Shown here: positions 57,715-64,000 of the stretch, in pieces
Layout: the number at the start of each line of letters is the position of its first letter
Position numbering within the stretch: the stretch's first letter is position 1
Source: Protula sp. h YS-2021
Lineage: Eukaryota > Annelida > Polychaeta > Sabellida > Serpulidae
Direction: 5' to 3'
Length of the DNA: 64,000 nucleotides
Assembly (NCBI GenBank): GCA_949752745.1
Contig: OX457031.1
Location: forward strand, 49,138,162-49,202,161
The notes under the pieces: model-generated
The model's input: the letters and a program-made list of their open reading frames with translations, nothing else
What the model was told of the DNA's origin: nothing
Database searches by the model: none
Position numbers and translations under genes: made by a program

Positions 57715-58149
57715 ATATAATGACTGGTCCTCGTATACAGAATCTGTCTTTAAACATTTTACTGTACAAAAAAGAAGCAAATTTTTTAGATGAAAATTGT
57801 GTTGCTATTATTGATCTCAATAATTCAAGTTTTCATCTCAAAAATTTAAACTACGATTGGTTATATTTTATGCAAATGTATGTCTCCATTAAGATTTTTT
57901 AAGTTAGTAAGATTGATTTTTTGATCACAAAAATAAGTTTTTACCATCTAAAATTCAATTATTGAATATAATATATAAATTATTGAGATCTACATTGATT
58001 TATTGATATCTTTAATTATATTTTGATATAAAAAATAAGCATTAAATGTTAAAGCGGCATTCCATACAATCAACGGTTCATCCAAAGCCAGGCAAATTTC
58101 AGCGAATGGCTTAAAATCAGCGAATGTGTAAATTAGCTGTAACATATAA

Positions 58150-59090
58150 AAGGAAGACTTCTACAAAGTAACTACACAAACAACGAGTTTCGGTAATAAA
58201 TACAAGTTAAAATAGAAATGTGTCGCTGCTAGCTGTGAACCTCCGAGCGAGTGATCAACACGCAGTGCTGATCACTCTGGAGAAAAACAACACACATGTG
58301 CCGATGACATCTTCATTTACTGACCACAATAACAGATTAATAAGTGGTACTAGGGGTCAGTTTCAGACAACAGCAACATGACATTTTTCTGCCATACTTA
58401 CTATGTCACGGCAACAGCTGAGATTGCTAGAAACAACACTTAAACTAAACAACGCATGTTACATGCCAAGTAGCCGACACCACTTAATGTCCAAGTGTTA
58501 ATTTCCGCTTTTATGGTAAGCTTTACTGTTGTTCATTTGTTTTGAAATGTGAACCCCCTCCCTCCCTCCCACCCGCGGTACAGCTGGCAGCCTGGCACTG
58601 ACCCTGCCTTGGTGACGGATCTTCGTGATTTAATATCCTGTGCACTTCGTGTGTTGGAGAGCATCTACAAGAATAGCTTTGCAGCTTCTTTCTTCGCTAA
58701 ATAAATAAATTTATATTTCATTTCTTCAATTTATATAAACAATAAAATTATATAATACGAAACGAAATAGAACGAAGAACTGATCGCCTCCTTTCTTTCA
58801 GTAACTCACAAAGTCGTATAATGTTCCGTACTAACCATTCTGTCAAGTGCAACAAGCAGGTATTTGTAAACCCTCTGGTATTTTTTTATTTTCAACAGCC
58901 ACAGTGTTGTAAAATACTTTGCAGTCATCATAATTATATCCAGGCTCGTTTCTTTGGTTTAACAATGACATGAGATTTATTTCTACCATAGAACTTGTAT
59001 TGAAGGCGCGCTGTTAGACAATTATGACGCAAACAATGCGACCGGAAAGCGACGTCATCCCTGTGTCGCTAAATGGTGTAACCAAAGTCA
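58150..59090. other. No gene seen
   Basis: AT-rich, non-coding; contains a short CT-rich tract near 58,555. Confidence 0.4.
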
Positions 59091-59091
59091 C

Positions 59092-59268
59092 TATGAAATC
59101 GCTGTGAAATGGACCAAAGTTTGAATTCCCACCAAATATTTCTTACAGAGCATCTTTTTGCTCATCTAATGCAATGCCATGCCGTTTGCAAAATGAAATT
59201 GTGCTAGTCAAATCCGACTTCAAAGCGACCTTAAAGCGACGATGTCAAAGGGCGATGTTTCAAGTTCA

Positions 59269-59299
<31 letters not shown>

Positions 59300-59500
59300 T
59301 GGGGGGGGGGGGGGGCTTATGAAATCGCTGTGAAATGGACCAAAGTTTGAATTCCCACCAAATATTTCTTACAGAGCATCTTTTTGCTCATCTAATGCAA
59401 TGCCATGCCGTTTGCAAAATGAAATTGTGCTAGTCAAATCCGACTTCAAAGCGACCTTAAAGCGACGATGTCAAAGGGCGATGTTTCAAGTTCATTGATT
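59092..59500. repeat. 226-bp direct tandem duplication
   Basis: 'tatgaaatcgctgtgaaatg' at 59,092 recurs at 59,318. The two ~178-bp copies are essentially identical and each ends in a T run followed by a G run (59,270-59,315 and 59,500-59,525), suggesting recent duplication mediated by the homopolymers. Confidence 0.9.
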
Positions 59501-59529
59501 TGTTTTTTTTTGTTTTTTTGGGGGGCTTA

Positions 59530-61440
59530 AGCGAAGTCGCCTTAATGTGGGTTGCATCTCTGTCCATTTGTCAATTTTTTTGCTAAAAACGAGATTAACG
59601 AAAACATACATGCCATTTTCTTTGAAATAACACCGTTAGAATATGTAACTCCCAGGGGGCGAGGTGGGGGAGGGGTAATGACGTACAAATTGGTTTCAAT
59701 CCGCTCCCATGACATTTTGAAACGACCCTAAATGCGGAGTATCAACCCTAACAATACCTCCTTTTTTAACTAGACGTAAGACACCCTTGTAAATTTCACC
59801 CCGAATCGAGAGTGTGAATTAAAGATTAAAACATCCATTTTCAACAAACTGTATATTCATGACAACGGTAGCAGATAGAACGCACCTCAACGTCATTTAG
59901 AACAGAAATTCCCCTGGGGAATGGGGCAATTGTTACCATATGTGTTACCATGCGTGCCCGAATCAATAGCGGAGAAGGAGGGGTAGCTAATATCGAAGCC
60001 AGACGCAGTCCGCCTAGAGTGCCAATTTAATTAAAAGCGGGGGTAATTTCCATACAGTTCTCCGCTTTTCCCACAAGGGGAAGGGATAGTTCGGAACTGC
60101 AAGGGATATTATTTCAAATTTAGCACTTCGAATTAAGGGGTTGTTTTAAATAGTCCTGGATACGCATCGTGGCCTCTTTCACGGAAGTCCCCCCCCCCCC
60201 CCCCCCCCTCCCGCCCAAAGCTTCCTCTTAAAAGTGTGTTGTGTATTATTACGTCCTCATTTTTGCTGGATGCGAGTACATTTCCGAAAGTACTGCGGAG
60301 GACTGAATGAAAATTGCCCCCGCGTTAATCGCGTCTTGCCTGAAAAATGCCCCCTTTCCCAGCTTTTTTTTCACATGCATGGTAAATAACTGCAGTGGAA
60401 AAGGGTCACCCAGGCCTTCTCGTGACCTCCTGCATGTGACAAGTATGTCAGCCCCGCTGTTAATGGATAGGACAGGCTGCAGCATTGACTGGTCAAGACA
60501 TCGGCGTCAGCCGGTGTGAACCAACATACAAATGGTCAGTAATATCAGTCGGTATTCATGTACTCACTCACAGAACGTTTGAATATAGCTTCCATAAATG
60601 TGTTACATCAGACATACTTCAGCTTTGTCACCTCTCACATTTTTTAATTATTCATCTGTATTGATTACCATGATCTGGAAATGACATTATTTCTTAGCTA
60701 CCGACAAACTAGTATCCAGGAGGAAGGGGTGGGTGGGAGTCGGGGGTGTCGTGACATGCGCTTCTGGAAAAGAAGTTTCCCTGTGTAACTATGCATTTTC
60801 CAAGTAGACACTCTTTTACAGACTCTCTTTAAGTGCCAGTAATACATTTGAATTGTGTAAAATGTGTTCGTTTCTAGGAAGAGAAGGCTGACAGCGTCCC
60901 TTAGACTCTCAGTTGAATTTGGACTTCACGTTGTTAAAAGTAAAATGATAACTAACCAAGGCTGTAGCCATCGTTTACTGTGTATACATTTCTGTGCAAT
61001 GGATTTGTTTAAAGTTATTTTGATAAATAAAATCTGGCAAACTGGAGAAAAGAGAATATTGTTTAAAGCTAACTTTATTTTCAGTCTTCCTTTTTTTTAG
61101 TTACTTCCTTCAACATACATGTAGTTACTCCTTGTGTGTATATAAAAAATTAAAGGTTTCAAAGCGTCATTGTACAGCTGTATTATTTTACCACAAACTG
61201 TAATAATACCGGTCTTTTGTAGAAAAACAAAGTTCTTGCGTATTTTCAGTGATCTTAAAGATTCCTGTACTGCACTGTGTGTGTTGCGGGGTGCTCTCCG
61301 TTATCAAATTCTTATCATCATGTCACAGGCGTCCACGTGACTACCAATTAACCCTCAATTTAGAGCAATTGTCCAGAAATATCCGGTTTACATAGGTGAA
61401 AGGAGATGAGGCGGGGTTGGGGGTTGGGGGAAGAGAATAA
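59530..61440. other. No gene seen; region 5' of the neuropeptide gene
   Basis: Non-coding, with a C run at 60,190-60,208 and several GC-rich patches. Frames at 60,249-60,519 overlap on both strands without family features. Confidence 0.4.
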
Positions 61441-61464
61441 CATTCCAAGTGGTCATCACGGTTT

Positions 61465-61530
61465 TTACGTCATACTTCATTTTGATTGGCGAAGACCAAT
61501 CCAAGTGGCCTAGTGGTCAGCTATTTATTA
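61465..61530 (+). promoter_or_regulatory. Candidate promoter of the neuropeptide gene: CRE-like, CCAAT boxes, TATA-like
   Basis: A ttacgtca CRE/ATF-like site lies at 61,465-61,472, an inverted CCAAT (attgg) at 61,484-61,488, a CCAAT at 61,496-61,500 and a TATA-like ctatttatta at 61,521-61,530. Spacing is compatible with transcription starting near 61,555. The link to the neuropeptide gene rests on position and on the donor at 61,629. Confidence 0.4.
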
Positions 61531-61554
61531 ACCTGTTTTGTGATGACACTATCC

Positions 61555-61628
61555 CAGTTGTATTTCTTACGTTGATCTGACCAGCAGGGTTATCTCCTGG
61601 ACAAAGGATACATTTTCACACTACTCGG
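61555..61628 (+). other. Candidate non-coding first exon (5' UTR) of the neuropeptide gene
   Basis: Ends at ctactcgg|gtaagt, a strong donor at 61,629, and is followed 1.5 kb later by the acceptor before the coding exon. Neuropeptide Y-family genes commonly have a non-coding first exon. No transcript evidence. Confidence 0.35.
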
Positions 61629-61796
61629 GTAAGTCTTTTTAGCGTTTTATTGGTAAACTGTAATAAAGTGTCAATTTGTTTTTTTTCACTGTTGAGCGTT
61701 ACTTTGTAAACTATATGTTACCAATGTGCTTTAGGGTCTAATAATTACTCGCCAGGCCACTCGGTTACTCGAAAAAAGAGAAACAAAACAAAAAAA

Positions 61797-61798
<2 letters not shown>

Positions 61799-61849
<51 letters not shown>

Positions 61850-61856
61850 AACTAAC
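61799..61856. repeat. (AG)n microsatellite
   Basis: About 55 bp of AG repeats with AAAG interruptions. Confidence 0.9.
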
Positions 61857-61883
61857 AAAGCAAATTTACAACAAATTGAAAGA

Positions 61884-62012
<129 letters not shown>

Positions 62013-62499
62013 AAAAAACAAAAGCAGAAAATGACGAACATACGGAGCAAACGGCAATTTTGCACTAAGTGTCTACCGTGTGTTAAGCAAAAATGGAAAG
62101 ATTCAGTCTTAGCAATTATTTCGTTAACTTTCTCAATGTAGAAAATACATGGAGAGTAAAATGACAAGAATACAGGAAGCATATGGTGAAATATAGTTTT
62201 GAATGAATGAGTCCTGGCAAGAAACCAGGCTGATGATAAAGCATATTGGACTAGCAAAACCTGTAAAAGGAGGTAAGGAAAAACTAAAATTTATCAAGTT
62301 GAAGTTTTTCCAAATACCTGATTAGAAATAGCAAACAGAGTAAAATCAAACCGGTATATTATGGTAAACTAGCTAATTCGGACAAAATAATTCGGACACC
62401 TCCCTATTCCAGACACCGGACATCAGTTTAAGACTCAATTGTGGTTTTACTGTTTTAGTGACCAGTGTAATCCGTACAAGTCAATACCGCGATCTTTGC

Positions 62500-63010
62500 G
62501 TGTTGCTTGCGTGTTGCGCGTTCCCAACGAGAACTTATTTCTCGAAGATAAAATATTAAACACTTGGCCAAAACATAATATTTCTAAAACCACTTTCTCC
62601 CTTCGAGTAGGGATTTAAAAACTATTTTTTTTTGTTACCGCTTCTTTTACAGCCAAGACAAAGTTTTTTTTTTCAGATTCCGAAACCTTTCTAAGAAGCT
62701 TTTGTGTCAGTTCAAAACCTTTCTAGAAAAAAAACAACGTTGCTACTTATTCTATGAAACGGCTTCGCGTTTTAATCTAATCACGAAAATAAAAACAAAA
62801 GCGAAAATAAAAAGCGGAGTGCACAACTTCAAATTAAGTACTACAAATGTGCGGAATTTGGGAGTCCTAGGGAAAGTAGGTGGGAGGAGTAATAAAGACA
62901 AAATGACGGACCAGTAGAGAGCAAAAATAACATTCGCCTCGTACAACTTCAGTATGCTCTGTGCAAGTCGTCGGCCTGCCAAGTATTAATAAGAATATTC
63001 CACCACAAAT
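62500..63010. repeat. Dispersed repeat shared with the ZNF830 5' region
   Basis: Similar, with small differences, to 28,540-28,640 plus 29,590-29,825. Shared words include 'aaaatattaaacacttg', 'gcgttttaa', 'gaaaattaaaaag'/'gaaaataaaaag' and 'caagt(g/a)ttaataa'. The other copy is split by the 736-bp element. No coding capacity is clear. Confidence 0.5.
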
Positions 63011-63194
63011 ATGACTGCTTCTGTCTGTAGTTTAAAGCAACTTTTAAAGTAAATGCCCGGGAATGGCGGGGGGGGGGGGGGGTGAATGGATCTAAAGAAA
63101 AGCTAGATGGAGAGAATAGGTAGATGACCTGGGAACACCCAATAGTCGAATGAAACACTTTCTCAGAAAGTGGTATGTTTCAGTTTCAGCCAAA

Positions 63195-63379
63195 ATGGAA
63201 TCTACGTTAACCAGATGTCTCTACGGTCTTTTTGGAGTAATACTGGTCTTGGCACAGCTGGTGGGGTCACAGGACTTGGCCGGTCCGCCAGCGAGACCAG
63301 AAGTGTTCAGGAATCCCCAAGAGCTCAGGGATTATCTCAAGTCGCTCAATGAATATTTTGCAATCGTGGGGCGACCTCG
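63195..63379 (+). CDS. Neuropeptide F/Y precursor, first coding exon (partial)
   Basis: Prepropeptide of the NPF/NPY family, a secreted regulatory peptide acting on G-protein-coupled receptors. The start at 63,195 has context caaaATGg, and the acceptor cactttctcag|aa lies at 63,165. Residues 1-26 form a signal peptide with hydrophobic core YGLFGVILVLAQLVG, cleavage likely near SQ|D. The mature region has a proline stretch (AGPPARPEVF), an amphipathic helix (PQELRDYLKSLNEYFAIV) and ends GRPR. The exon stops two bases into the last Arg codon at donor cg|gtaagt (63,380), the classic NPY-family intron position inside R-x-R-[FY]. The next exon, with Phe, amidation Gly and dibasic site, is not in the window. 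About 36-37 residues to the expected Phe fits invertebrate NPF. Confidence 0.92.
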
Positions 63380-63770
63380 GTAAGTGCGGGTATTCTCAGT
63401 AATAGCTGTATATGAAATACGATAGACAAAAAAGGTGACAACATGAAGAAATCTTCAACAGAACTAAGAACATATGTTATAGAATTAAGCTACTTGTAAG
63501 AAAGTTATAGACAGCTCTCATCAAGGAAAAACTATGATTTTTCTTTATTCTTATTATGAGATTACCACTCAAGTTTTATGCTATATAGCTATTAGTATCG
63601 ATGATAATTTTCAATTATTGATGTTTCAACGGCAGCCTTAGTTCTGACACCTAATTGGGAGTAACCTGTATCTCTGACACAATTACAGCTGTATAAATAA
63701 ATTCTTGGTCCTGAAGTTCAAATAAAGATTAAACTGTATAAATAAAATACAGAGCTGCTGTTGTGGTAGG
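63380..63770 (+). other. Neuropeptide gene intron, no other feature
   Basis: Sequence after the strong donor; AT-rich, no exon recognised. Confidence 0.5.
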
Positions 63771-63774
63771 AAAA

Positions 63775-63935
<161 letters not shown>

Positions 63936-64000
63936 CATCGACTCCTAATTAAGAATTAGTATAAGTTAAGAAGTATAATCCGTAACTCTCAGTTACGAAC

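Larger units (their letters stand above)
55555..58144. mobile_element. Ginger-like DNA transposon relic, TGTTAC termini, TATA target duplication
   Basis: Left terminus tgttacag (55,555), right terminus ctgtaaca (58,144), flanked by tata on both sides. Subterminal sequences mirror over about 100 bp: 'tttacacattcgctgatttt' and 'cgctgaaatttgcctggctt' at the left have inverse copies at 58,075-58,140. Inside is a minus-strand integrase C-terminal relic of KRBA2-like type. TGT termini, 4-bp duplication and an integrase fit Ginger elements. The flank is AT-rich, so the duplication alone is weak. Confidence 0.6.

Noticed and set aside
63150..63194. Upstream in-frame ATG for the neuropeptide precursor
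   Set aside because: It lies before the acceptor tttctcag, and starting there would put charged residues ahead of the signal peptide. The ATG at 63,195 has a better context.

Overview
This is eukaryotic, AT-rich, repeat-laden animal DNA, most likely from a mollusc or another lophotrochozoan. The best taxonomic clue is at the right edge: a signal-peptide exon encoding a neuropeptide F/Y precursor of molluscan type, which ends in GRPR with an intron inside the last Arg codon. No prokaryotic gene organisation, rRNA, functional tRNA or CRISPR array is visible.

Layout. 1-8.3 kb: a decayed Maverick/Polinton (adintovirus-like) element, nearly all on the minus strand. It carries relics of integrase, packaging ATPase, small conserved proteins, a minor-capsid-like protein, a pX-like basic protein, the major capsid protein and a maturation protease. 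Most are broken by frameshifts or stops, and DNA polymerase B is not in the window. 8.6-13.4 kb: non-LTR retrotransposon fragments and short inverted-repeat elements. 13.5-20.4 kb: a degenerate ~145-bp tandem block followed by a ~5.4-kb satellite of 51-bp monomers with higher-order repeats. 20.5-23.25 kb: a pogo/Tigger-like DNA transposon, internally deleted and with a substituted catalytic residue. 23.95-25.0 kb: a 139-bp tandem array in which every unit carries paired TCAAGGTCA-type motifs. 25.3-28.1 kb: a second LINE relic with a tRNA-derived SINE in it. 28.65-29.39 kb: an inverted-repeat element with an exact 8-bp target duplication.

Three host genes are supported. (1) A ZNF830-like zinc-finger/coiled-coil protein on the plus strand, eight phase-consistent exons at 30,104-33,180, including a 28-bp micro-exon; its 5' end is unresolved. 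(2) A complete ten-exon sirtuin gene on the minus strand, 47,200-36,622, predicted 440 aa, with a Cys/His-rich N-terminal region ahead of a SIRT6/7-like catalytic core. It is convergent with ZNF830, and its introns hold a hAT element with perfect target duplications, a Tigger-like element and several MITEs. (3) The first coding exon of a neuropeptide F/Y precursor on the plus strand (63,195-63,379), with a candidate 5' UTR exon and promoter at 61.46-61.63 kb; the exon carrying the C-terminal Phe-amide lies beyond the window. Between 47.3 and 61.4 kb I see only noncoding DNA, repeats and a Ginger/KRBA2-like transposon relic (55.56-58.14 kb).

The three host genes show no functional link. I found no convincing wholly new system. 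The most unusual items are the sirtuin architecture, the 139-bp array of nuclear-receptor-like motifs, the 51-bp higher-order satellite that is open on both strands, and one dispersed repeat lying just upstream of both the ZNF830 and the neuropeptide coding exons.
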